Below are positions 24,390 through 35,304 of a stretch of DNA of 64,000 nucleotides, piece after piece. This stretch comes from Dipteronia dyeriana (taxonomy: Eukaryota; Streptophyta; Magnoliopsida; Sapindales; Sapindaceae). Within the stretch, counting starts at the first letter, position 1. Each line of letters begins with the position of its first letter. The translations under genes and the position numbers were made by a program. The notes beneath the pieces are model-generated. The model was not told the origin of the DNA, did no database searches, and saw nothing but the letters and a program-made list of their open reading frames with translations. Where the stretch lies: contig CM065299.1 in assembly GCA_032871835.1 (NCBI GenBank), positions 6,791,001 through 6,855,000 on the forward strand, given 5' to 3'.

Positions 24390-27300
24390 ATGAGGACTAA
24401 ATTCGAGGTTGAAAAGTTTATGGGCTTGAATGACTTCGGATTATGAAAGATGAAGATGAAGGCTGTGTTGGTTAAAAAAGGCTTGGCTGCTGCTTTAGAA
24501 GGTGCAGAAAAACTTTCATAAATTATGAAGGAAGAGGAGAAAAAGGATCTGTTGGAAAAGGCATACAGTTCACTGATTTTAGGACTTGGTGACAAAGTTC
24601 TAAAGGAAGTTACTAAAGAGAAACCTGCTGCTGGGATTTGGACAAAGCTTGAGGCATTATACATGTCTAAAGCTCTACCAAAATGAATCAACTTGAAGTA
24701 GAGATTTTGGCTTCAAGATGAATGAGAGCGAATCTCTAATGGATGGAACTAATGAATTTACGAAATTAATACATGATTTAGAGAGTAATGGTGTTGTGAA
24801 AATTGAAGATGAAGATTTAGCAATAATCTTATTAAATTCACTACCTTAAGGCCTTAAACATTTTGTTGATACTCTCAAATATGGAAGACAATCCGCGATT
24901 ATAGCAAAGGGTGCTGAGAGAAAGAATAAAGGTGGTTCTCAGCAGAAGGGCTCATAGTTAGAGGAAGAGATGACAAGAGGCAAGGCAACAACAATAGTCT
25001 TGGTAGGTCCAAATCAACGGGGAGAGGACCTAGAAGATGCTACCATTGTCACAAAGAGGGACATATCAAAAAAGATTGTCCTGAGAGGAAGAGAAAAAAA
25101 GAAGAAGAAAGAGTCTGAGAATGGGCTGCTAGTATTGCATCTGATGGTTAGGAGAGCTCAGACGTGTTAATTGCTTCAGATAATGATAACACATAAGAAT
25201 GGGTCTTAGATTCAGGCTGTGCATTTCACATGTCCCCGAACAAGGATGTGTTTGAGTTTCTTAAAGAATTCGAGGGTGAAAAAGTAATGATGGGCAACAA
25301 TGCAGCTTGTAAAGTTACTGGAATTGGAAGCATAAAACTGTAATTACATTATGGCACAGTCAGAACATTGACAAGTGTAAGGTATGTACCTGAACTCAAG
25401 GGAAATCTGATATCTCTTTATATGCTAGATGATGGTGGATACTTATTTAAAATTGAAAATAGCTTACTAAGGGTTTGTAAGGGTTCAATGGTCTTTATGA
25501 AAGTTGAAAAGTTGAATGGATTATATTTGCTAAAGGGGTCTGCAGTTTCTGGTGTAGCTTCTGTTTCAACAACTGGCAATCTAAGTAATATGAATTTATG
25601 GCATATGAGACTAGGTCACATTAGTGAGAAAGGTCTTATAGAATTGTAGAGGCAGGGCTTATTATGTGGAGACAAACCAAAAATATTAGATTTTTGTGAC
25701 CACTGTGTGTATGGAAAAATGAGCAGACTCAAGTTCAACTTAGCTATTCACATAACCAAATGCACCCTTGACTATGTTCATAGTGATCTTTGGGGGACCA
25801 ACTAGAACACAATATCATGGGGGTAACGGATATTTCATGACAATTATAGATGATTACTCTAGAAGGGTTTGAATTTAAATGAGGCCTTTAAAAATTTCAG
25901 AAAATGGAAAATTATGATAGAGACTCAAACAAGGAGAAAGATTAAACGCTTGAGAACCGATAATGGTCTTGAGTACTTTAGTGAATCATTTAAAACTTTT
26001 TGTGATGAACATGGAATTGTTAGATAGAAAACGGTGAGAAAAACACCTCAGCAAAACAGTTTGGCTGAGAGGATGAATAGAACCGTCCTTAAGAGAGTTA
26101 GAAGTATGTTGTCCAATGCAAATCTCCCAATTCAATTCTGGGCAGAGGCGGCCCAAACTGCAGTACACCTGATCAATAGGTGTCCATCTGTTGTTCAGAA
26201 TTTCAAAACTCCTATTGAAATGTTGTCTAGAAAACCCACTGATTACAGCAACTTTAGGATTTTTGGAAATACTGGGTTTGTGCATGTCAATGAAGTAAAG
26301 TTACAGCCTAGAGCAATTAGGTGTATTTTCCTTGGTTATCCTGATGGTGTGAAAGGTTATAAGCTGTGGAATCTAATGACAAGGAAAAAACAATTATTAG
26401 CAGAGATGTAGTCTTTAAGGAGTTTGAAATGCTTGGATTGTCGAGGGATCTATCAAGTGGTAGCAATGACACAGAGAAATTCAACTTTGAGGTGAAGCTT
26501 CTAGATAATCAAAATGAAGTACATGAAATGCAATAAGAAAGGTTTGAAGAAGAGGGAGATGTACAAAGGCTTGATGAACTTGAACCTAAACAAGAAATAA
26601 CTACTCAAGAAGTACAAGACTAAACAAATTATAACTTGGCCAGGGATAGGGTCAGAAGAGACATAACAGCTCCAGACAGGTATAAGTATGCTGATATTGT
26701 AGTCTATGCACTTGAAGCAGCCGAAGAGGTACTAAGCGAAAAACTTAAATCTTACAAAGAAGTAATCAACAATTCTAATGCCGAGAAGTGGATAGGTGTT
26801 GTGAATGATGAATTTAATTCTCTAAAGAAGAATGATACTTGGCTTCTAGTGAAAAAGTCAAAAAAGTGCAAGGTAACAGGCTGTAAATAGGTTTTTCGAA
26901 GAAAATATGGCATTCCTGGTGTTGGACCACCTAAATATAATGCTAGGTTGGTTGCAAAAGGTTTCACACAAAAGGAGAGAGTAGATTTCAATGAAATCTT
27001 CTCACCTGTAGTGAAACACTCATAGATAATAATGTTGTTATCTTTGGTAGCTCAATTGAATATGGAACTTGAACAACTTGACATTAAAACAGCCTTTTTA
27101 CATGGTGATTTAGAAGAAAAATTCTAATGGCACAACCTGAAGGTTATGAATGTCAAGGAAAAGAAAACCAAGTTTGCTTGCTCATGAAGGCTTTGTATGG
27201 CTTAAGGCAATCTCCTAGACAATTGTTTATGAAGTTTGATGCTTTTATGTTGCGGAATGGGTATCACAGAAGTAAATATGATAGTTGTGTTTATTATAAG

Positions 27301-28275
27301 AAGCTATTAGATCATAATTATATATATATACATTGTTGTATGTGGATGATATGCTTGTTGGTAGTAGGGATAATATGGAAATTAACATGTTAAAGAGTCT
27401 TATGAGCAGTGAGTTTGAAATGAAAGATCTTCGACCTGTAAGAAGAATTCTGGGAATGAACATATCCAGAGATAGAATGAAAGGTCAATTTTTTTCATCT
27501 CAGGAAGAATATGTTGAGAGGATTCTTGAAAAATTCAAGTTGAATACTGCTAAAGCAGTTTCAACCTCTTTAACAGCTCACTTTAGACTTTCAACAGAGC
27601 ACTCTCCTAAGACAAAAGAAGAGGATGAGTATATGGCCAAGGTACCATATGCCAATGCAGTAGGGTGTGTGATGTATTTGATGGTTTGTACTAGGCTGGA
27701 CATCTCACACTCAGTGAGTGTAGTTAGTAGATATATGGCTGAACCAGGAAAATCTCATTGGGAGGCACTAAAATGGTTGCCCATGTACTTGAAGGAAACT
27801 AAATGTGTGGGACTTATGTATAGCAAAGCCAAAACTGGTGCAAATTGTGTTTTGGGGTATGTTGATTTAGACTTTGGAGGTGATATGGACACTTACTGGT
27901 TACATCTTCACCGTTTAGGGTAATCCAGTCAGTTGGAAAGCAACATTACAGCACATAGTGGCACTTCAACCACAGAGATAGAGTATATTGTTGCAACTGA
28001 GGCAGTGAAGGAGGCATTATGGCTTAGAGGTATCGTAAATGAACTTGGGATGGAACAGAAGACAATTTTTGTAATCTGTGACAATCAAAGTGCCATTTGC
28101 TTGTCCAAGAACCAAGTCTTTTGTGAAAGGACCAAAAACATTGATATAAGGCTGCATGTCATTCGAGATGTTGTGAATCAAGGTGCAATGGTGATAAAGA
28201 AGATTTTCTGGAACTGAAAATCCAGCTGATATGCTTACAAAGTCTGTTTCCACAGACAAACTCAAGCTCTGCTTG
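24390..28275 (+). pseudogene. Copia gag-pol remnant (element 2)
   Basis: All copia domains are visible in order but in several frames. Gag starts at 24390 (MRTKFEVEKFMGLNDFG). The zinc knuckle CYHCHKEGHIKKDC is near 25040-25080. The protease is WVLDSGCAFHMSP (about 25200-25240). Integrase has LWHMRLGHISEKG (about 25598) and the TPQQNSLAERMNRT block (26040-26085). Reverse transcriptase has QLDIKTAFLHGDLEE (27076-27120) and a YVDDM box (27337-27351). RNase H has the EYIVATEA region and CDNQSAICLSKN (about 28078-28113). Stops and frameshifts are frequent (for example near 24443, 24850, 25340, 25648, 26025, 26412, 26888 and 27125), so no polyprotein can be made. Confidence 0.9.
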
Positions 28276-28356
28276 AGCTTGGTACATGTGCATGTGAAAT
28301 GATGAGATGGCAAGGGGTAGGAGAGGACATATAATTCTAATGCCAAGGTAGAGATT

Positions 28357-30800
28357 TGTTGTGATGTGGCATTATAAATATGGATGAAAAGAGTATGCTA
28401 ATGTGGAAATTATTGTAGTGTTCTGTAGGGAATATGTTACAGCTAATAGTATTGCATATTTGTATGTATCTGATGGTATGAACACACACTACAAGAAAAA
28501 TGAATTTTCTTGACAGTTAAAACTGTCAATAATCACACTTGTTGATAGTTTTCAAACTGTTAAGGAAGACTGTGTCAAGAAAGATATTGACAGTGAAAAA
28601 TTTGTCAAGCACCTTTTATAAATCATATACACATAATCAAAAGCTTATTCGAAATACAACACTACAAAATTTCATTACATGAAGCAATAATCCAACATCA
28701 AACTACAGTAAAAAAAAAATAACTAACTTAAACCATCATTCTCAAGGTCATTATACAATTCTAAATTGATTTCACAAGATCATCAAGCTAAAGAGTGGAT
28801 AAGTTCGTAACATAGTAGTTTCAATTTCTCCATTAAACTCCCGTAAATTTTACATTCTAGCTGACTTGCACAAAATTAAGAAAAATTATTTTAAACCAAC
28901 TACTATATAACATAATAATCCCTTTATAATTTCATTACCTAAACATGTAGCATACAATAGTAAAATATAACACAAACAGAAAAAATAAGAGTAAAAGAAG
29001 CACCTTATAAGTCGAAAGATAAGCTCACAATCATTTCTCAATAAAAAAAATAAAATTCCAAACACTAAATCAAATGTATACTTAATTTCTTTTAATGGAT
29101 ACTTCCATCAAAAGCATTTTCTTAACAATACAAGACAAGAAGATGAAAAAGAAAAATTTAGGTTAGAATTTTATTGTAGCCCAAGTTGAGTATTCATATA
29201 AATGCAAGTTTTATACTATGTATTGTGTTAGTTCACATCGAAAAAAAAATTAACAAAAAACAAACACACATACAATGTTTGTTAACTTAGGAAATTTTAC
29301 AAACTTGTAATATACAATAGTAAGAGACAATACAAATATAAAATGGAAAATGGAAAAAAATAAATAAATGAAACACCTTATAAGCCGATAGATAAGTTCA
29401 AAAAGTTTTCTACAATAAAATGAAAAAGAAATATCAACTATATATATATAATCTCCTTAAATGAAATCTTCCTATAAAAGTATTTTCTTGAAAAAAAAGA
29501 GTAAAAAAAATTAATCTCCAAATTGAGTATTCATGTAAATACAAGTTTCATGCTTTGTACTAGATTTTTTTTAACAAAAATTAACAAAAAACAAACTTAC
29601 TACAATGTTAGCTAACATACGAAAAAATAGTTAACGAGGAACAAATACGCATAGAATGTTAGTTTATTTAGGAATTTTTACAAACATGTAACATACAATA
29701 ATAAAATACAATACAACTATAAAAGGAAAAAAAAAAAAAAAGGAAGCACCTTATAAGCCAACAAATAAGCTTACAAATTTTCCTAAAAAAAAAATAAAAT
29801 ATCAAACACAAATATAGTTAAAAAAACACAAATATCAAAATACATGTTTAATCTTCTTGAATGGAATCTCTCTACAAAAACATTTTCTTGAAAAAAAAAT
29901 AGAGCACAAACAATGTTAGTTTACTTAAGAATTTAGTTCATTTAGTGATTTTTTTTTAACAAAGAACAAAACACAGACATTGTTAATCCGTTTAAGAATT
30001 TTTATAAACATATAATATACAATAGTAAGATACAACACATATAAGAAAAAAAAACACCTTATAAGTCAACAGATAAGCCTACCTATTAACCTTAAAAAAA
30101 TCTCAGTTAAAAAAAACACAAATATCAAAATATATATTTAATCTCCTTAAATGGAATCTTCAACAAAAGAATTTAATTGGAAGCAAAAAAAGATGAATCA
30201 GCCAAAACCCAATGAAAAATCATGTATATATTGTTGATTTTAGAGTTTAGATTTACAAACTTTAAGAAGAGTTGGGATTAGTAATCTATATAGATAAATA
30301 AAAAAGAAAAACGCATAAAATTTGAGAAATATTGACAGATTTAGAAAACAACTAACTAATCTTGATAGTTTTTAAGAACCGTTAAAAAATTAATATTATT
30401 TAACGGTTTTTAAAAATGTCAAGAACTAACTATCAAGAAAATTTATTTTTCTTGTAGTGACGTAGAAGAATCAGAGAGCCTAAACACCATATTCTAGGCT
30501 AGTTTGTTCCAGAATGTTCAGTATTTATATACAACAATGTGCAAGTGAGAAATGGTAGCTAGGTGTGTGAAATAACTATGTTATTGAGTGTCTCTGTATT
30601 TCTTTTTCTTCTCTTGTAAGTTGTGAGCATGTAATCTCTTTATTCATAGTGAATTTCTAGTCTCTCTTATCTGTCTGTGGAGTAGATTGTCTTTGTGACA
30701 AATCGAACCACATAAATCTAGTGTTATTTTCTTCTTCATTATTTACACTGTTTTATTTACGGGTACAATTTGTTTGTTCTATGAGCTCTTAACCCTAACA
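28357..30800 (+). repeat. 3' LTR of copia element 2, split by an insertion
   Basis: LTR sequence runs 28357-28486 and resumes at 30460-30800, ending ccctaaca. Without the inserted 1973 bp and one 3-bp duplication it is about 468 bp, against 504 bp for the 5' LTR. Confidence 0.95.
28487..30459. mobile_element. Non-autonomous CACTA (En/Spm) element, 1973 bp
   Basis: Its ends are CACTACAAGAAAAAT and its inverted complement attttTCTTGTAGTG, the signature of CACTA transposons. The inverted ends extend about 28 bp through aattttcttgayagtt. Comparison with the empty site in the 5' LTR (gaacacgtggaag) shows a 3-bp duplication, ACG on the right and ACA (mutated) on the left. There is no transposase; the interior is AT-rich and built from about four degenerate repeats, marked by caccttataag at 29001, 29374, 29747 and 30055. 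It must have been moved by a transposase from elsewhere. Confidence 0.95.
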
Positions 30801-30889
30801 TAATATATAGCCTCCAAGCATATACAACATGCAAACACGTACTAATGGCTCCAACAATTTTGACAGCAATTTATAGCAAATTTACATAA

Positions 30890-32748
30890 TCAGAGTGGGT
30901 AGGCCTCAATAATAGATGGAAAAGCTGGAATGTTGATGACCTTGTAGCGAGGGAAGCCTCCTTCCTCTAATAGTTTCTTCCATTGTTGTTCAGTCCTTTC
31001 CTTTCCATTCAGGAGTACAAACATTAGCAAATCATATACCAAGTCCATATCGCCAAATGTTTCGCTACCATCTTCTTCTACAACGATTTCCACTAGAACA
31101 AGCTTTCCACCTTTTTCTGGTATCGCCTTTCGACAGTTTTTCAATATCTTTACACAGTCTTCGTCTCCCCAATCATGTAGCACCCACTGAATCATAAAAT
31201 CATAGTTTAACTAACAAGTTAATAATTCTCTAGTAATGTTCAGAACTGAAGTTTTAGAAAGAAAAAAAATCAGGATGGACCAAACTAGAGAGGATTCCAG
31301 GATGGAATAAACCGTAAAAATACCTTCATGAAAACTGCATCACTATTAGGTATGGCCTCAAACATGTTACCTCCAACGTGAGAGACTCCGTCATAGACAG
31401 GAGCTGTTGCGACAACATGTTGCAGATCAAAATTTATGCCATTTATATGTGGATAGGTTTTTACGATCTCAGCAACCGCTCCACCGGTCCCACCGCCAAT
31501 ATCGACCAGAGATTGGATGTTGTCGAAGAACCCGCTGTCTTTATATTGAGACAGAAATGCCGTCACCACTATCTTGTTTGTACATGCCATGGCGTCGTTG
31601 AAGAGGTTGCCGATATTAGGGTTGTGAGATGTGAATTCCCACATGTCACAGCCGTAAGCTTTCTTGAATGGAGTCCCTCCTTGTTTGATGGAGTGGCTGA
31701 TGTATTGCCACGATGCTAGTTGCCAAGCATCAGTGTTCTGTAGAACCATAGGAGCAAGACTTGGGTCCGAGTCATGTAAAAGCCATTTCGATATGTGGGT
31801 CGACCCGTAAACAGTCTGATCTCCACCGTCTGATGGAGGATGAGCGGTGAAAATTCCTTTCCGGACAAGCATTCTTATTAGCCGTGCAAGGTAGGAAATG
31901 TTTGGATTAGATGACTCAATTCCTGACCAAATGTGAAATTCATTACTGTTTTGCTCAACAGGTTTTCATACATTCTATATGTTATTTGAATATCTATTCC
32001 TACACACAGAACATATCTCTCTTCGAATTAAAATTCACAAAAATACCTATATAAATATATAATCAAAATTCTTGTAAATTGGTGTAATTTTTTTTTTTTT
32101 ACTTCAAATAAAACTTATCTATTTTTTTTATTCAATAAACAAATGCTAAACTATCAAATTTGACATCTCAAATATTTCACCATATATAAATATATGTGTG
32201 TGTGTAAATTTCATTAACAAATCAAGTGACATGCAAGTCATTTATAATATTGAAATTGACTCTTAGTTCAAATTAATTAGGAACATACTTCTTAGTTATT
32301 TTTAGTTAAAAAAAGAAAGCAAGAAAATATGAATAATTCCAAAATTCTTCCGAAAATTTCCCTAGCTAATAGCTACCACAATTCACAATTCACAATTCAC
32401 AATACCCCTTGGCAGGAAGAACCCTGGCCTTAACTAATACTATAATTAGTTTCTTTAATCAGTTCAATTTCAAGACCTATTATATGTTCAATCAAAACAT
32501 ATGTAATATAGAAGATGTGTTCATAATATTAATAGAAATAGAAATCGAAAAAGAAAAAGAAAAAAAAAACCTGAGGCGATTTGGGACAAAGTGAGATGGC
32601 CAGCATAGGAGTGTATAATGTCAGCTAAGCGAAGCTCCACAGCAGCCTTGAGAGCCATAGAGTCTGCAAAACCAAACATGAGCTGCCATACTTGCGCTTG
32701 TCCTCTTAGTAATAATCCCTCCTCATTAACTTCTTCTACAGATTCCAT
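30890..32748 (-). CDS. O-methyltransferase, class II COMT-like (OMT1)
   Basis: Three exons on the - strand: 32748-32571, 31922-31324 and 31186-30890. Introns are GT-AG, joined in phases 1 and 0, giving 357 aa, normal for the family. The N-terminal dimerisation domain starts MESVEEVNEEGLLLRGQAQV. The SAM site is LVDIGGGTGG (residues 198-207). WVLHDWGDED (260-269) carries the family's catalytic-base histidine (H263), and GKERTEQQWKKLLEEGGF lies near the end. These enzymes move a methyl group from S-adenosylmethionine to a phenolic hydroxyl in the cytosol. Overall it looks most like norcoclaurine 6-OMT-like and resveratrol OMT-like proteins, but the substrate cannot be told from sequence. No lesion is seen. 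A copia element ends 90 bp beyond its stop and another begins 0.8 kb upstream of its ATG. Confidence 0.92.
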
Positions 32749-32911
32749 TCTCTGTACTTCTGCTATTTCTTCTTCAATCTACTTAACTTAATATACATAC
32801 TCAAATTACCAAAAGGAATCCTCTATATCTCAAAGCGAGTATCTTTACATTAGAAACAGACAAATCTTAAGCTTATATTATATGTTTATTTATTTATATT
32901 TGTTCTTCTCT

Positions 32912-32922
32912 TCTTTATATGG
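32912..32922 (-). promoter_or_regulatory. Possible TATA box of OMT1
   Basis: On the - strand it reads ccatataaaga, about 165 bp before the ATG. The distance is long but possible for a leader; other AT-rich runs lie closer. Confidence 0.35.
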
Positions 32923-33287
32923 TCCAAGACCAAAACGTGTGTATCTGGGCCTAGGCCTTATGGATATTAGATTTTAATGAGGCTGGGTTGCCGTTGAGCT
33001 GGGTGCTAATATACTATGATGCATTACAAAGAAAAGACGGTTTGTGTACCCAAAATTTCTCAGCATGCATGTTTGATGGCAGGCCCTATTTATGATGGAT
33101 GAAGACATGATATGACATAATAAAATTACAGTTTTACGTAACAAGTCTATTAAATTGAGGAGATATTTCATATAACATTATGTAACTTTGGTCATGAATC
33201 TTTTTTTTTCCTTTTTCAGAAGAACTGCCATGACTAGAAAAGAATTCTATAATCTATTGTATAAGATGTTGGAAGAAACTATATTAA

Positions 33288-33366
33288 TACCTTCATGAAA
33301 ACCGCATCTCTATGAGGTATATATGATTATATGGCCTCAAACATGTTATCGTTACCTCCAACATGA
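33288..33366 (-). pseudogene. O-methyltransferase exon 2 relic
   Basis: Matches the 3' end of exon 2 of OMT1 (31322-31379): accttcatgaaaaccgcatc, then atggcctcaaacatgttat, then acctccaacatgag. Read on the - strand this is the HVGGNMFEA...AVFMK region with its splice donor. Two small insertions, of about 10 and 6 bases, disrupt it. It is a remnant of another tandem OMT copy. Confidence 0.85.
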
Positions 33367-33370
33367 GATT

Positions 33371-33545
33371 GTGTTTATGAAGTTTCTTCTAATACATGTG
33401 AACAAGGAGATGATGCGAATGAAGAAACTTCAAACTTGGGTATCCAACAATGCATACAAAATTCTACAGAGAGTCCCAATTATCAGTGAGTCATAGTGCT
33501 CAGTCTTTAGTAGTTGCATGATTCAGACAGTGGGACAGTTAAGGT
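33371..33545 (+). other. Unassigned coding-like fragment
   Basis: An open stretch reads VYEVSSNTCEQGDDANEE and then TSNLGIQQCIQNSTESPNYQ before a stop. The composition is protein-like, but I recognise no family. It sits between the OMT relic and the outer copia element. Confidence 0.3.
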
Positions 33546-34175
33546 TGTTGGGTTATGTGAAGTCAGAAACAGGTGAAGAAAACAATTCTGACAGGTGGCG
33601 CGGCGTCGATCGCGGCGGAGGCAGTGACCCAGACCGCGGCACTCACAACGAAGAATCACAGAGGTTACATGTTGTGTGTACCGCGGCACAGACAAGATGC
33701 ACACACTGCGGTTTGTAGAGCGGAGTTTCACAGACGTGTTATGCGTTGTGGACCGCGGCGTAGGCATGTGCTCATACAGCGGTCTAGACCGCGGTAGAGA
33801 CTGGTTTAGGGAGAAATAAGAAATCCTGCGTGCACAAGTAATTGGAATAGGAATAGATTCCAATTGGGATTTTGACTAACTCTAGTGCTCCCATATAAAT
33901 ACCACCATTATTTGTACTTAAAAGAGAGAGAATGATAGAGCAGAAAAATAGTGCGTAGTGTGTGAGAAAATTGCTAGAGAGAGAAATCAATTGTAGAGAG
34001 ACTGAAAGATAAACAAAGAGATTGTAATCAACTCTGAGATATAGTGGATTGAGTACGGTGCGCTCCGTGGACGTAGGTAAATTACTGAACCATGTAAAAT
34101 CTTTTGTGTCTTCTTTTATTATTGTTTTCTATTTTCTGTTTAGATTTATGTGCTTGCAATTTCTTATCGACAACA
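33546..34175 (+). repeat. 5' LTR of the outer copia element
   Basis: Starts TGTTGGGTTATGTGAAG and ends gacaaca, 630 bp. It has a GC-rich U3 with several ccgcgg and related motifs (33598-33790) and a TATA box, tataaat, at 33894. The primer-binding site attgatatcagagc follows (tggtatcagagc type, one change). Confidence 0.95.
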
Positions 34176-34255
34176 ATTGATATCAGAGCTCCGGGTTGGG
34201 GCATATTATTCACACAAATCTAGGTTCTCTCGAGGTCATCGATTTTGTAGTGGAG

Positions 34256-34591
34256 ATGGGGTCAGAGAAGGAAACGCACAAAATTGAGAAATTCAATGGT
34301 TTGAATTTCAGCTTCTGGAAGATGCAGATGGAAGATTATATATGCCAGAAGGATCTACATTGGCCGATAAAAGAGAGACCAAAGGATATGACCGATGAAG
34401 ATTGGGAAAAGAAAAGGAAACCGAAGAACATGGATGATGATGACTTTGAACTCCTAGACAGGAAAGCATTGGGAGCAATTCGTCTCAGTTTAACGAAGCA
34501 GGTCGCCTTCAACGAAAAAGATCAACAGACAACCAAAGATCTAATGGATACCCTATCATACCTATACGAACAACCTTCTGCGGTAAGGAAA
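34256..34591 (+). pseudogene. Gag N-terminal fragment, outer copia
   Basis: Begins MGSEKETHKIEKFNGLNFSF and runs open to PSAVRK, where the inner LTR begins at 34592. It aligns without gaps to the inner element's gag (35305-35640). The rest of this gag lies at 39987, after the insertion. Confidence 0.92.
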
Positions 34592-35223
34592 TGTTGGGTT
34601 ATGTGAAGCCAGAAACAGGTGAAAAAAAATAATTCTGTCAGGTGGCCCGGCGGCGACCGCGGTGGAGGCAATGACCCAGACCGCGGCACACACAGCGAAG
34701 AATCACAAAGGATACATGCTGTGCGTACCGCGGCGCAGACAAGGTGCACACACCGCGGTCTGTGGAGCGGAGTTTCATAGAGATGTTACGCGTTGTGGAC
34801 CGCGGCGCAGGCATGTGCCTACACAGCGGTCTAGACCGCAGTAGTGACGGGTTTCGTGAGGAATTGGAAATCCTGCGTGCACAAGCAATTGGAATAGGAA
34901 ATAGATTCCAATTAGGATTTTGATTAACCCTAGTGCTCCCATATAAATACCACCATAATTTGTACTTAAATGTGTGTGAAGAATAGAGCAAAAACACAAG
35001 TGCTTAGTGTGTGAGAAAATTGTTAGAGAGAGAGAGCAATTGTAGAGAGACTGAAAGAGAGACAGAGGGATTGTAATCAACTCTGAGATATAGTGGATTG
35101 AGTGCGGTGTGCTTCGTGGACGTAGGTAAATTGTTGAACCACGTAAAATCTTTTGCGTCTTCTTTTATTATTGCTTTCTATTTGTGTTTAGATTTGTGTG
35201 ATTGCAATTCCTTCTTCACAACA
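34592..35223 (+). repeat. 5' LTR of the inner copia element
   Basis: 632 bp, from TGTTGGGTTATG to cacaaca. TATA box tataaata at 34942. Several ccgcgg-type motifs lie in U3 (34650-34840). The primer-binding site attggtatcagagc starts at 35224. Confidence 0.95.
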
Positions 35224-35304
35224 ATTGGTATCAGAGCTCCGGGTTGGGGCATATTATTCACACAAATCTAGGTTCTCTCGAGGTCATCGATTTCGTCGTA
35301 GAGA

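Larger units (their letters stand above)
23792..30800 (+). mobile_element. Ty1/copia retrotransposon (element 2), with nested CACTA
   Basis: A complete insertion: 5' LTR 23792-24295, internal region 24296-28356, and 3' LTR 28357-30800 interrupted by a CACTA element. The 5-bp target duplication is TAATA on both sides (23787-23791 and 30801-30805). The primer-binding site ttggtatcagagc (24298-24310) matches the initiator tRNA-Met type, and a purine-rich aaggtagagat precedes the 3' LTR. The two LTRs differ at many positions, so the insertion is not recent. The coding region is broken throughout. Confidence 0.95.

Noticed and set aside
29001..30065. CRISPR-like or regulated repeat cluster
   Set aside because: The repeats are long, degenerate and spaced about 370 bp apart inside a CACTA transposon, and the genome is plant.
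33518..33863. Open frames on both strands inside the copia LTRs (also at 34638-34997, 39404-39610 and 46283-46591)
   Set aside because: They arise from the GC-rich, stop-poor U3 block, occur in several frames at once, and match no protein.
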